Shown: piece by piece, positions 20,852 through 29,587 of the stretch
Numbering within the stretch: the first letter of the stretch is position 1
Layout of the letters: the number at the start of each line of letters is the position of its first letter
DNA from: JADJPL01 sp040382095
GTDB lineage: Bacteria > Bacteroidota > Bacteroidia > Chitinophagales > Saprospiraceae
DNA length: 62,860 bases
Assembly (NCBI GenBank): GCA_040382095.1
Contig: JBEIGB010000010.1
Location: 1 to 62,860 of the forward strand
Direction of reading: 5' to 3'
Program-made: the position numbers and the translations under genes
The notes under the pieces: generated by a model
What the model saw: only the letters and a program-made list of their open reading frames with translations
What the model was told of the DNA's origin: nothing
Databases searched by the model: none

Positions 20852-20865
20852 ATTTAACCAACCTT

Positions 20866-21729
20866 CTACTTTAGTTTGAAACTCAGATCCAGGCTCCGGA
20901 CTGAGTGGGTAAGGGCACCAATGGAGATGAAGTCCACTCCCGTCAGCGCATACGCGCGAAGCGTGCCGAGGTAGATGCCGCCGGAAGCTTCCGTCTCAAA
21001 ACGGTGTCCGACAGCTTCTACACCTTCTTTGAGTTGTTCCGGGGAAAAATTATCGAACATAATGCGCGTAAACTGGCCTACGGATAACGCTGCTTCCAGC
21101 TCATTAAAATTACGGACTTCTACGGTAATCCCCAGGGACAGGTGATTAGCCTGCCGGTAGGACAGCACGCGCTCGATTGCCTGCCGGATACCCCCGGCAG
21201 CGTCTATATGGTTATCCTTGATCATAAACCAATCGTACAGCCCACTCCGGTAATTCACCCCGCCGCCGGTCCGCACCGCCCACTTCTCCAGAAAGCGGAG
21301 CCCTGGTGTCGTTTTCCGGGTATCGAGGATACGCACGGGAAGGTCCTTTACCACATCGCAATACCTGGCTGTTTCTGTCGCGATACCACTCATGCGCTGC
21401 ATCGTGTTGAGCAGCAGGCGCTCGCCGAGCAGCAGGGCACGGGTATGTGCCACCGCCTCAAAAGCGACATCACCAGCCTTTACAGTTTCCCCGTCGGGTA
21501 TCTGCTGTCGGAAAATACAGTCCGGATCAAGATATTGCAGGATGCGTTTTGCTACCGCAACGCCTGCAAGGACACCACTGTCCTTGACGAGCAGACGTGC
21601 GGTATGCCTGGAATCCGGGGGAATACAGGCCAGGGAGGTATGATCGCCACTCCCTGCATCTTCTGCAATCCCAGCCTGAATAAAATTATGTATCCAGCTT
21701 TCTTCTGCCGCGGTCAAAACAGTTTCCAT
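20866..21729 (-). CDS. nadC: Nicotinate-nucleotide diphosphorylase (carboxylating)
   Basis: 287 residues from the ATG at 21729; an alternative GTG start eight codons earlier is less like the family. NadC converts quinolinate and PRPP to nicotinate mononucleotide in NAD synthesis. Family blocks are AGIAEDAGSGDHTSLA at the N-terminus, LLNTMQRMSGIATETARY, the basic site LDTRKTTPGLR, EKWAVRTGGGVNYRSGLYDWFMIKDNHI, and EASGGI with the C-terminal ISIGALTHSVRSLDLSFK. No other NAD-pathway gene is nearby. Confidence 0.96.
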   Translation of the reverse strand: METVLTAAEESWIHNFIQAGIAEDAGSGDHTSLACIPPDSRHTARLLVKDSGVLAGVAVAKRILQYLDPDCIFRQQIPDGETVKAGDVAFEAVAHTRALLLGERLLLNTMQRMSGIATETARYCDVVKDLPVRILDTRKTTPGLRFLEKWAVRTGGGVNYRSGLYDWFMIKDNHIDAAGGIRQAIERVLSYRQANHLSLGITVEVRNFNELEAALSVGQFTRIMFDNFSPEQLKEGVEAVGHRFETEASGGIYLGTLRAYALTGVDFISIGALTHSVRSLDLSFKLK

Positions 21730-21756
21730 CTGTCGGTTTATAAAAATGAGCACAAC

Positions 21757-21794
21757 GCCCTGTAAGCACTATAATCTATGAACGCTTTCAGGGC
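21757..21794 (-). terminator. Hairpin between the beta-barrel gene and nadC
   Basis: GCCCTGTAAGC (21757-21767) and GCTTTCAGGGC (21784-21794) pair with one mismatch around a 16-nt loop. It lies between two same-strand genes and may be a weak terminator; the following T-tract is short. Confidence 0.35.
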
Positions 21795-21802
21795 AAAGCC
21801 TG

Positions 21803-22537
21803 TCAAAACATGAGGCCGATTTTCAGGGTAAGGGCACTGATTGCACCTTTGGAGGTTTCCTTTTGGTTTCCACGGTTAGGGTCAAAAATCACCCCTCCTT
21901 TATCATCCGTCACATCCGTGAACCCAATCTGAAATCCCACACCTGTAATCAGTGAAATATTACTGCTGATTGCGGTCTCTGCCCCACCCGTAATCCCCCA
22001 GGCAAGATTGAGGCCGTTTACCTCCCGGCGGATATCCAGCTTCTGAGCCTCCTCCCCAACCCCAACCCCGGTGACCGAGCCACGGGCTTGCGTACGGAAC
22101 CCCAACGTAAGCCCAGGCTCCAAAAAATACCGTGTGTTGCCCGAACCATTCGTACGCATCTTGACCATGAGCGGGATTTCCACAAATTGAAGGTTGTACC
22201 TCAGCTTGACCCCATTAGGTAAAGAATCAAGTGCCGGACCAAGATTCGAACGTGTCCAGTAATTGCCTCCGTAATCGAACAAAAGGGTGCCTCCGTGGTT
22301 AAATGCAAACCCTATTCCCGTGGAAAAAGCATAATTCTCACGAAAGTAATAATCCGTCAACATACCAAGTTTCATGCCTACGTTTGTCCCACTGTGGTTA
22401 ATCCGGACATCATTGGTCCGCATCCAGGAAAACGAAGGGCTTAGCTGAAACCCAAAGCGCAACTCGCCATCCTGGCCAAAACTACTCGTGGACAGCAAAT
22501 GCAAAAAAAACAGGGCGGTTACAATTTTTTTCATCAT
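21803..22537 (-). CDS. Outer-membrane beta-barrel protein (PorT-like family)
   Basis: 244 residues from the tandem ATG at 22537. The signal peptide (MMKKIVTALFFLHLLSTSSFGQ) ends in Gln as is common here. The rest alternates polar and hydrophobic residues and ends in LTLKIGLMF, a C-terminal Phe typical of beta-barrels. Blocks such as FGFQLSPSFSWM, GIGFAFNHGG and LQFVEIPLMVKMRTN fit the outer-membrane beta-barrel families abundant in Bacteroidota. Substrate or partner unknown. Divergent from gldB with only 29 bp between start codons. Confidence 0.8.
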   Translation of the reverse strand: MMKKIVTALFFLHLLSTSSFGQDGELRFGFQLSPSFSWMRTNDVRINHSGTNVGMKLGMLTDYYFRENYAFSTGIGFAFNHGGTLLFDYGGNYWTRSNLGPALDSLPNGVKLRYNLQFVEIPLMVKMRTNGSGNTRYFLEPGLTLGFRTQARGSVTGVGVGEEAQKLDIRREVNGLNLAWGITGGAETAISSNISLITGVGFQIGFTDVTDDKGGVIFDPNRGNQKETSKGAISALTLKIGLMF

Positions 22538-22558
22538 CACAGTGTTTTTCTGTATGCA

Positions 22559-22566
22559 CAAATTTA
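22559..22566 (-). promoter_or_regulatory. Candidate -7 box for the beta-barrel gene
   Basis: TAAATTTG on the minus strand, 21 bp from its ATG and directly abutting the gldB start codon on the other strand. The two genes therefore share a very compressed control region. Confidence 0.4.
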
Positions 22567-23640
22567 ATGGCTATGCGAAGAAACATGTATTTCCGGAAAT
22601 TCAACCACAAAGTTAAGCCCTTATCTGCTATCCTGCTTGGGTTTATGCTCAACGCCTGCCAAACCACGCCGTCCGATCCTGCACCCGACGTGAAACACAT
22701 TGATATTCAATTGAAAATCAATCGTTTTGAACAAGATTTTTTTGCGTTGGACACCTCGGACATTGCCTCGGGCCTGAAAAAACTACAAACGACCTACGGA
22801 GAGTTCGCCGATATTTATTTTACACGGATCGTACCTGCTTTCGACCCCCGGATCGCAGCCAATGGCCCTGAAGCATATATAAAAGGCTTCATTTCCCATC
22901 CTGAAATCCAAAAGCTTAACGCTATCTGTAGTGAAAAGTATAAGGATTTCGACCCCTGGGAAAAAGCATTTGTGCAAACTTTCAAGTACCTCAGGCACTA
23001 TTTTCCCGATATCCCTACTCCGGAGCTCACGACGTTCATTTCAGAATATTCTTTGGGCTGTTTTATTTATAAAGAACAATCCCTCGCCATCGGATTGGAT
23101 TTTTTTCTGGGGGCAGATTATCCCTATCAAAAATTTAACCCGGAGAACCCCAATTTTTCGCAATACCTTACCCGCACTTTTAACGACGAACACCTTGTAC
23201 TCAAGACGCTCCTGCCCCTGGTTGCAGATCTTGCCGGCCCTCCCCCCGGAGAAAAACTCCTCGACCATATTATCCACAACGGAAAGCAGTTGCTTGTACT
23301 GGAAAAGCTACTCCCGCAGGTACCCGACAGCATCCTTATGGAAGTTACTTCCGCCCAGGCCGAATGGCTCAGCTCAAACGAAAAAAACATCTGGGCATTT
23401 TTCCTTAGCGAAGACCTCCTGTATAACAGCGATTGGCAAAAAATCCGCAAATATGTGGAATATAGCCCCGGATCGCCAGGCATGCCCGCAGAAGCCCCAG
23501 GCAGGACAGGAAACTGGATCGGCTGGCAAATTGCCAAAGCTTATCTCAAAAAGTACCCGTCAACAACCCTCCCCGCACTGCTTGCCCTGAACGATAGCCA
23601 GGAATTCCTCAGGCGTTCCGGCTATAAGCCGCCAAGATAA
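22567..23640 (+). CDS. gldB: Gliding motility lipoprotein GldB
   Basis: 357 residues. The lipobox LNAC gives a lipidated Cys at about residue 31. The mature part has GldB-type blocks: IDIQLKINRFEQDFFALD, YGEFADIYF, LTTFISEYSLGCF and QSLAIGLDFFLGADYPYQ. GldB is a periplasm-facing lipoprotein required for gliding and type IX secretion-linked processes in Flavobacterium; its exact activity is unresolved. An inner Met (residue 7, position 22585) could be the true start. tatA follows after 200 bp, and gldC is not adjacent here. Confidence 0.88.
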   Translation: MAMRRNMYFRKFNHKVKPLSAILLGFMLNACQTTPSDPAPDVKHIDIQLKINRFEQDFFALDTSDIASGLKKLQTTYGEFADIYFTRIVPAFDPRIAANGPEAYIKGFISHPEIQKLNAICSEKYKDFDPWEKAFVQTFKYLRHYFPDIPTPELTTFISEYSLGCFIYKEQSLAIGLDFFLGADYPYQKFNPENPNFSQYLTRTFNDEHLVLKTLLPLVADLAGPPPGEKLLDHIIHNGKQLLVLEKLLPQVPDSILMEVTSAQAEWLSSNEKNIWAFFLSEDLLYNSDWQKIRKYVEYSPGSPGMPAEAPGRTGNWIGWQIAKAYLKKYPSTTLPALLALNDSQEFLRRSGYKPPR

Positions 23641-23741
23641 ATGGAGGACCGGAATGGGTCAGAAGGACTCCCAGGACAGCCACGTGCGCTTACACCCTCA
23701 TGACTGTACCCACCCCCGGGCAGATAAAAGTTATGCCCTTG

Positions 23742-23773
23742 TTTGCCTTTATACCTAAACCTTCGTACCTTTA
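23742..23773 (+). promoter_or_regulatory. Candidate promoter for tatA (-33 and -7)
   Basis: TTTG at 23742-23745, 20 bp spacer, TACCTTTA at 23766-23773 (one mismatch from TAnnTTTG). Spacing fits the Bacteroidota primary sigma consensus. The tatA ATG lies 67 bp downstream. Confidence 0.5.
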
Positions 23774-23840
23774 TGTATTCAAAGCAGGGAAAACTAACCC
23801 TGACAAGAATTTTTTTTCACCGTCATTAAATGAACCGGTT

Positions 23841-24086
23841 ATGTCTATCCTTTTGTTGTTTATTTTCGGTCAGGGGCCCTGGGAGATTTTTATCATCTTC
23901 TTTGTCGTCCTGCTCCTGTTTGGCGGAAAGAAAATCCCAGAGCTCATGCGTGGTATTGGAAAAGGAATCAGGGAGTTCAATGCTGCCCGTTCCAGTATTG
24001 AGCAGGAAATTAAAGACGGGATGCGGGAGAACGACCGCAAAGAGCTCGAAGAAAAAAAACAGGGCAATTTTATCCAGAGAAGTTAA
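23841..24086 (+). CDS. tatA: Twin-arginine translocase subunit TatA/E
   Basis: 81 residues from the ATG at 23841; the longer frame adds 47 residues unlike any TatA. It has the standard architecture: a short N-terminus, one membrane helix (WEIFIIFFVVLLLFGG), the hinge FGGKKIPELMRGIGKGIREF, then an amphipathic and highly charged tail (EQEIKDGMRENDRKELEEKK). TatA oligomers form the pore that passes folded twin-arginine proteins. It stands alone with its own likely promoter; tatC is not in the window. Confidence 0.93.
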   Translation: MSILLLFIFGQGPWEIFIIFFVVLLLFGGKKIPELMRGIGKGIREFNAARSSIEQEIKDGMRENDRKELEEKKQGNFIQRS

Positions 24087-24161
24087 ACCTGCGGTGGGTC
24101 GCGAAGTACATTTCACTGCCCTGGGGCAGCGAAGCCATTTTCTGGCCTTAACATAAATACC

Positions 24162-24236
24162 AGACTTGTTACGCTGGAATCCATTATGGGCTAAGATGGC
24201 TGTTTTACTCACCTCGTGGGCCCTTGCAACAAATTT
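24162..24236. repeat. Family B inverted-repeat element (copy B1)
   Basis: About 75 bp, starting AGACTTGTTACG and ending TTGCAACAAATTT, the reverse complement of the family end with changes. It lies between convergent tatA and the DUF937 gene. It shares ends with copies at 36131, 42734 and 46462. Confidence 0.6.
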
Positions 24237-24288
24237 ATTGAACGTATGGCATTTTTCAGAGGATTTCTCAAAACGCCATACGTTCAAT
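24237..24288. terminator. Inverted repeat between tatA and DUF937 gene
   Basis: Perfect 14-bp arms ATTGAACGTATGGC (24237-24250) and GCCATACGTTCAAT (24275-24288) around a 24-nt spacer, flanked by T-rich sequence. It may be a bidirectional terminator; the spacer is long for one. Confidence 0.45.
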
Positions 24289-24342
24289 TTATTATTTTAA
24301 TGCCCCAGCCTGAAACCAGGCATTTGATACAGCCCTTGCGCC

Positions 24343-24975
24343 TTATTTCTTTTTTCCAAACAGCTTGCTCAGCAAGCCCTTGCCGGCAGACTCGACGATA
24401 TCATCCACGATGCTTCCATCCCCATCTTTATCGAGCATAGCCGTGACCATTTTCATCACCGGGCTACCTTTTTGTTTTTGATCTGCGACCGTGCCCTGAA
24501 GTAAAGACACCAGGCCTCCTACATCCAGTCCCTGATCCTTCTTTGTTTTGCCCAAAGCACCCATCAACATAGGAGCCAGCTTGACCATTAAGCTACTGAC
24601 CTGTCCCTTGTCCATTCCGGAGAGTTTGCTGACCATTTCGACCACCCCGTCCTGGCGGTCACCCAATAAGTGGCCAACGATTCCTGTACCATTCAGTGCT
24701 TTAGCATTTTGTGGCTGGCCTGCGCCAGTGAGCATCCCGGCCAGATCATCCAGGATACTGCCATCGTGGTCGCGGTCCAGAGCTTTGGCGAGGGCTCCTG
24801 CGCCTTCAGGGGAAGCCGCATTTTTAGCCATTGCGCCCATAAGTGCTGTGACGATACCATTCGCAGCATTCTGGGTCTTCGCCGTGTCGTTTGCCCCCAC
24901 CTGCTTTGCAAGCGTTTCCATTAAATTGCCATTACCAAGCTGTTGTTCAAGAAGAGAAATCAAAGGATTGGACAT
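24343..24975 (-). CDS. DUF937 (YidB-like) domain protein
   Basis: 210 residues from the ATG at 24975 (MSNPLISLLEQQLG). This start places the usual DUF937 opening at the N-terminus; the longer frame adds 18 residues. No signal peptide or membrane helix. Low-complexity helical segments rich in Gly, Ala and Leu are interrupted by two acidic loops, DRDHDGSILDD and DKDGDGSIVDD, which look like EF-hand calcium loops and occur in this family. Molecular function is unknown. It is convergent with tatA, 153 bp upstream of the transglycosylase gene end. Confidence 0.8.
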   Translation of the reverse strand: MSNPLISLLEQQLGNGNLMETLAKQVGANDTAKTQNAANGIVTALMGAMAKNAASPEGAGALAKALDRDHDGSILDDLAGMLTGAGQPQNAKALNGTGIVGHLLGDRQDGVVEMVSKLSGMDKGQVSSLMVKLAPMLMGALGKTKKDQGLDVGGLVSLLQGTVADQKQKGSPVMKMVTAMLDKDGDGSIVDDIVESAGKGLLSKLFGKKK

Positions 24976-25042
24976 TGGACATTTTTTTAGGGCTTCGATC
25001 ATTTGGCCCAGGTGAAACAAAAATATCAAAAGATTTTATTCT

Positions 25043-25110
25043 GAGGTTGTGAAAAGCGTCTTTTGCCGCTTACGGCGGCAAAGGACGTGCTGGAAGCTTT
25101 TTACACAGCC
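25043..25110. repeat. Family A intergenic repeat, short complete copy (A4)
   Basis: The clearest complete copy: left end GAGGTTGTGAAAAGC, right end GCTTTTTACACAGCC. Between them is a 13-bp hairpin (25057-25069 CGTCTTTTGCCGC / 25075-25087 GCGGCAAAGGACG, loop TTACG, one G-T wobble). Located between two minus-strand genes. Confidence 0.6.
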
Positions 25111-25128
25111 CCTGCGCACATTTTCCGG

Positions 25129-26562
25129 TCAGTGCATCTCTGCTATCTTAACTAAAGTACCAGGTTTCAGATTTTTATAATTATATATCCCGTTAAGCGC
25201 CTGCAGACGCTTCACGTCAATCATAAAGCGGAGGGAAATATCGATTAGTCGCTCAGAGCGATTGACCTGATAATAGCAGTAGCTTCTTTTCTTTAAATTA
25301 TCCAGGGGGTCTTCTTCGTTTGTTCCTGATGCAGGAGGTTCTATAAGTTGGACGGATTCTGTCGGCAGCGGCTCGAGCGGTTCCATCAATTCGAATTTCG
25401 CTGTGGACGGGGGGAGGTTTTCCTTGAGATGATAAACCCTTAATTTTTGCCCGGCGGCCACTTCCTGTGAGGACTTTAGACCATTCCAGGCCCGGAGTTG
25501 ATATACGGAGGTGTGCCACTGCCCGGCGATCGCCTCGAGGGTCTGCCCTTCCTCTACTTCTACGAAGAAGGTAATATAAGAAGGATTAATAGCCTCTTTA
25601 GGGATTTTTATAGCAAGCGGCGAGCTGATCGCGAGCGCGGCCGTTGCACGGTCGGGTTTTTTGGATTCCAGTAAAATGCGGAATTCCCGCATTGCGCGCT
25701 GCGGCAGCGTAAAATAATACCCTTTTGTACTGGCCGGAACCATTTCGCGGGGAAAGCCCGGGTTTAAGGTTGCAATAATTTCCTTTGGGGTGCCGGTAGC
25801 CTCGGCAACTTCATCGAATGTCACTTCCTGATAGATAGAAATGGTTTCGGTGAGTTGTAAATCCAGTGAAGGGTACTCTTGTTCGAGCCCATGTTCTTCA
25901 AAATAACGCACCAGGTAGGAAGCGGCAATAAAAGCCGGAACATAATTAGCCGTTTCGCGCGGCAGATAACCCCTGATTTTCCAGTAGCTGGTACTCCGTG
26001 CACGTTTTACTGCCCTGCTCACCCTTCCGCTCCCGCTGTTGTAGGCAGCGATTGCCAATTCCCAGTTTTCAAATTTTTCGAACAAGTCCTGCAGGTGTAC
26101 CACTGCTGCTTCTGTTGATTTCAGCGGGTCCCTGCGTTCATCCACCATATCGTCCACCTGCAAACCATACATTCTTCCCGTAGAAGGCATAAACTGCCAG
26201 AGGCCGGCGGCACCTACACGGGAGGTAGCCTTGGGTTCGAGGGCAGATTCTACAATCGGAAGGTACTTAAGATCGAGGGGGAGGTTATTCCGGCGGAGAA
26301 AATCCTCGAAGACCGGAAAATAGAGGACGCTGCGTCCCAATATTTTTTGTGCTTTTGCCCGGTGGTTAACCAGGTACGTTCTCAGATAACTGCGCACTAC
26401 TACGTCGTATCGGGGTTGCACGACCTCGCTATTCATTAATTCAACACGCCTGGCAACTTCTGTCTCTTCAAAGGTAGCAGGGGAAGATGCAAATCCCTGA
26501 AAAACAAACAATAAAAACATAGGGAGCATTATAGCCCCCCATCGGTGCTCTGTCTGATCCAT
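25129..26562 (-). CDS. MltD-like membrane-bound lytic transglycosylase with LysM repeats
   Basis: 477 residues. The N-terminal signal sequence is about 1-27. The soluble-transglycosylase (SLT) domain covers about 85-230, with catalytic Glu105 in LPIVESALEP, then VGAAGLWQFMPSTGR, AIAAYNSGSGRVSRA and ETANYVPAFIAA. Downstream lie two to three LysM peptidoglycan-binding modules (FFVEVEEGQTLEAIAGQW... and YYQVNRSERLIDISLRF...). It cleaves peptidoglycan glycan strands, releasing anhydromuropeptides, in the periplasm. Single gene, divergent from carB. Confidence 0.93.
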   Translation of the reverse strand: MDQTEHRWGAIMLPMFLLFVFQGFASSPATFEETEVARRVELMNSEVVQPRYDVVVRSYLRTYLVNHRAKAQKILGRSVLYFPVFEDFLRRNNLPLDLKYLPIVESALEPKATSRVGAAGLWQFMPSTGRMYGLQVDDMVDERRDPLKSTEAAVVHLQDLFEKFENWELAIAAYNSGSGRVSRAVKRARSTSYWKIRGYLPRETANYVPAFIAASYLVRYFEEHGLEQEYPSLDLQLTETISIYQEVTFDEVAEATGTPKEIIATLNPGFPREMVPASTKGYYFTLPQRAMREFRILLESKKPDRATAALAISSPLAIKIPKEAINPSYITFFVEVEEGQTLEAIAGQWHTSVYQLRAWNGLKSSQEVAAGQKLRVYHLKENLPPSTAKFELMEPLEPLPTESVQLIEPPASGTNEEDPLDNLKKRSYCYYQVNRSERLIDISLRFMIDVKRLQALNGIYNYKNLKPGTLVKIAEMH

Positions 26563-26711
26563 AACTTTGAGGATTGGTCAAGGGGTAAAGTTAGCATTTA
26601 TTTTCTTTTTTCAAACACCTAAAAATCCATCCTGGCCAGAACAGTCCCTGGCGTATTTTTTTCCTTTTGCTAAATAGTCATAAAAATTAACACAATGCCC
26701 TGCCGAGACCC

Positions 26712-26719
26712 TATATTTG
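26712..26719 (+). promoter_or_regulatory. Candidate -7 box for carB
   Basis: TATATTTG, an exact TAnnTTTG match, 24 bp before the carB ATG. No well-placed -33 TTTG. Confidence 0.5.
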
Positions 26720-26743
26720 CACCCAATTTAAAAATCCTGCAAG

Positions 26744-29560
26744 ATGCCCGCAAATCCGCATATCAAATCGGTTCTAATCATTGGCAGTGGCCCAATCATC
26801 ATCGGGCAGGCTTGCGAATTTGACTATTCAGGATCTCAGGCTTCCCGCTCCCTGCGCGAAGAAGGAATCGAGGTGACGCTCATCAATTCCAATCCTGCAA
26901 CAATCATGACCGACCCGGTCACTGCAGACCATGTTTATCTTCTTCCCCTTACGGTGGAAAGTATCATCCAAATCCTGGAAGAGCGGAAAATTGATGCCGT
27001 ACTCCCGACCATGGGTGGGCAGACCGCCCTCAATCTGGCCATCGAAGCAGATAAACAGGGCGTTTGGCAAAAGTACGACGTAAAAATGATCGGCGTGGAT
27101 ATCGCTGCTATAGAACTCGCCGAAAACAGAGAGGCTTTCCGCCAGCACATGGTAAATATCGGCCTGAAAGTCGCCCCATCCCAAATTGCCAACTCCTTCC
27201 TGGAAGGAAAAGAAGCGGCTCAAAATATTGGCTTCCCCCTCGTGATTCGCCCCTCCTATACCCTTGGCGGTACAGGAGGCGGCTTCGTACACCGGGAAGA
27301 AGATTTCGATGCCGCGCTGCGCCGGGGCCTGGCCGCTTCCCCAACCCACGAAGTACTCGTCGAACGCGCAGTATTGGGTTGGAAAGAATTTGAACTGGAA
27401 CTCCTGCGCGATGATAACGATAACGTCGTAATTATCTGTGTAGTCGAAAATCTCGACCCCATGGGTATCCATACCGGCGACAGCATCACCGTTGCACCGG
27501 CAATGACCCTCTCCGATACCGCTTACCAACGCATGCGCAACGAAGCAATCCACGCCATGCGTTCCCTGGGCAATTTTTCCGGAGGCTGTAATATACAGTT
27601 TGCCCAAGAGCCCAAAACCGAAGACCTGATTGTGATCGAGATCAACCCCAGGGTCTCGCGGTCTTCCGCACTCGCCAGCAAAGCTACGGGATATCCCATC
27701 GCCAAAATTGCCGCAAAGCTCGCTATCGGCTACACCCTCGACGAGCTCAGCAACCAAATCACCAAAAATACCTCCGCTTATTTCGAGCCTACCCTCGATT
27801 ATGTCATCGTAAAAGTACCCCGCTGGAATTTCGACAAATTCCCAGGAGCAGATCACGATCTCGGCCTCCAGATGAAATCGGTCGGAGAAGTCATGGGTAT
27901 CGGAAGAAATTTTCTCGAAGCACTACAAAAAGCATGTCAGTCACTCGAAAATGGCCGCAAAGGGCTCGGCGCAGACATCAAGGAATGGATAAAAACCGAT
28001 GACGTGCTGACCAGGCTCGAAAAAGCCAGCGAAGACCGTATCTTTCGCGTAAAAGACGCACTAAGGTTGGGCGTGTCTGCAAATACCGTTCACCAGCTTA
28101 CCAAAATTGATCCCTGGTTCATCCAGCAAGTCAAACGCCTGGTCCAGTATGATAACCAGGTCATGCAATACAACGTGCCCGAGGATATCCCCACCCAACT
28201 GTTCAGGGAGCTTAAAGAAAATGGGTATTCAGATGCCCAGATTGCCTGGCTCCTCCGGGTCAAAGAAGAAGACGTGACCCAATACCGCAAAAAACTGGGC
28301 ATCCGCCGAACATATAAAATGGTGGATACCTGTGCTGCCGAATTTGAAGCCAAGACGCCCTACTTCTATTCCGCCTTCGATACCGAAAACGAAAGTATTC
28401 CGAGCAATAAGAAAAAGGTCGTCATCCTGGGCTCAGGCCCCAACCGTATCGGGCAGGGGATTGAGTTTGACTATTGCTGCGTCCATGGCCTCCTCGCACT
28501 GAAAGAAATGGGCTATGAGGCCATCATGGTCAACTGTAACCCGGAAACCGTTTCCACAGATTTCGATATGGCCAATAAACTCTACTTCGAACCTGTTTAT
28601 TGGGAACACCTGGAAGAAATCCTCGAACTGGAGCAACCCGAGGGCATCATCGTCCAGCTCGGTGGACAAACAGCACTGAAACTGGCCGAAACCCTTCACA
28701 AAAAAGGCTACAAAATCATTGGTACGAGCTTCCAGGATATGGATATCGCCGAAGATCGCGGCTCCTTTTCCGACCTGCTCAAAGAACTGGATATCCCTTA
28801 CCCGGATTACGGGGTCGCAGATGATGTGGACGAAGCCATCAAAATCGCCAACCGGGTCGGATACCCCGTCCTCGTACGCCCATCTTACGTACTCGGCGGC
28901 CAGGGAATGCGCATCGTCATCAATGATAAAGAACTGGAACGCCATGTCCTCAACCTCTACAAACACCTTCCCGATAACCGCGTCCTCATTGACCACTTCC
29001 TCGACCGGGCAAAAGAAGCCGAAATTGATGCCATCTTCGATGGAGAACAAATCCATATCATGGGCATTATGGAACATATCGAGCCGGCAGGTATCCATTC
29101 GGGGGACAGCTCCGCTGTGCTACCGACCTATAGCCTGTCAGTTGATGCGGTAAATACCATGGTGGAATACGCGGAAAAACTCGCCCGCGCCCTGAATATC
29201 CGTGGCTTGCTCAATGTACAGTTTGCTATCAAGGACAATAAAGTCTATGTGATCGAAGCCAACCCCAGAGCATCGCGCACGACGCCTTTCATTGCAAAAG
29301 CTTACAAAGTACCTTACCTGCAGATTGCCACCAAAATCATGATGGGCAATCATAAGCTCCGCGATTTCGATATCAAGCCCCGGCCCAGCGGCTTTGCAAT
29401 CAAAGTGCCGGTATTTTCTTTTGAAAAATTCCCGAATGTGGATAAAAACCTCGGTCCGGAGATGAAATCAACAGGGGAAGAAATCCGCTTTATCCGGGAC
29501 CTCAGCGACCCCTTTTTCCGGGAGCTCGACCGCCAGCGGAATATGTACCTTTACCGCTGA
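26744..29560 (+). CDS. carB: Carbamoyl-phosphate synthase large subunit, lacking the allosteric domain
   Basis: 938 residues; makes carbamoyl phosphate for arginine and pyrimidine synthesis. Both ATP-grasp halves are present. The first begins KSVLIIGSGPIIIGQACEFDYSG and contains RPSYTLGGTGGG. The second begins KKVVILGSGPNRIGQGIEFDYCC and contains RPSYVLGGQGMR. The chain ends shortly after GPEMKSTGEEIRFIRDL. The usual C-terminal MGS domain of about 130 residues, which binds UMP and ornithine in the E. coli enzyme (about 1073 residues), is absent. The stop context looks natural. The small subunit carA is not adjacent. Confidence 0.96.
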   Translation: MPANPHIKSVLIIGSGPIIIGQACEFDYSGSQASRSLREEGIEVTLINSNPATIMTDPVTADHVYLLPLTVESIIQILEERKIDAVLPTMGGQTALNLAIEADKQGVWQKYDVKMIGVDIAAIELAENREAFRQHMVNIGLKVAPSQIANSFLEGKEAAQNIGFPLVIRPSYTLGGTGGGFVHREEDFDAALRRGLAASPTHEVLVERAVLGWKEFELELLRDDNDNVVIICVVENLDPMGIHTGDSITVAPAMTLSDTAYQRMRNEAIHAMRSLGNFSGGCNIQFAQEPKTEDLIVIEINPRVSRSSALASKATGYPIAKIAAKLAIGYTLDELSNQITKNTSAYFEPTLDYVIVKVPRWNFDKFPGADHDLGLQMKSVGEVMGIGRNFLEALQKACQSLENGRKGLGADIKEWIKTDDVLTRLEKASEDRIFRVKDALRLGVSANTVHQLTKIDPWFIQQVKRLVQYDNQVMQYNVPEDIPTQLFRELKENGYSDAQIAWLLRVKEEDVTQYRKKLGIRRTYKMVDTCAAEFEAKTPYFYSAFDTENESIPSNKKKVVILGSGPNRIGQGIEFDYCCVHGLLALKEMGYEAIMVNCNPETVSTDFDMANKLYFEPVYWEHLEEILELEQPEGIIVQLGGQTALKLAETLHKKGYKIIGTSFQDMDIAEDRGSFSDLLKELDIPYPDYGVADDVDEAIKIANRVGYPVLVRPSYVLGGQGMRIVINDKELERHVLNLYKHLPDNRVLIDHFLDRAKEAEIDAIFDGEQIHIMGIMEHIEPAGIHSGDSSAVLPTYSLSVDAVNTMVEYAEKLARALNIRGLLNVQFAIKDNKVYVIEANPRASRTTPFIAKAYKVPYLQIATKIMMGNHKLRDFDIKPRPSGFAIKVPVFSFEKFPNVDKNLGPEMKSTGEEIRFIRDLSDPFFRELDRQRNMYLYR

Positions 29561-29587
29561 TATTCAATGTTCCGGATATATAGTGCT

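Larger units (their letters stand above)
20384..20865. other. 482-bp region between convergent pyrD and nadC
   Basis: No supported gene: the two overlapping 70-residue ORFs here both start at TTG and lack a recognisable product. It holds a small inverted repeat (GTATCA 20417-20422 / TGATAC 20427-20432), the palindrome CCAATATTGG (20434-20443), and a family A repeat with a strong hairpin (20701-20851). Confidence 0.6.

Noticed and set aside
28433..29098. 221-residue minus-strand frame inside carB
   Set aside because: Lies entirely within the conserved second half of CarB and has no homology features of its own.
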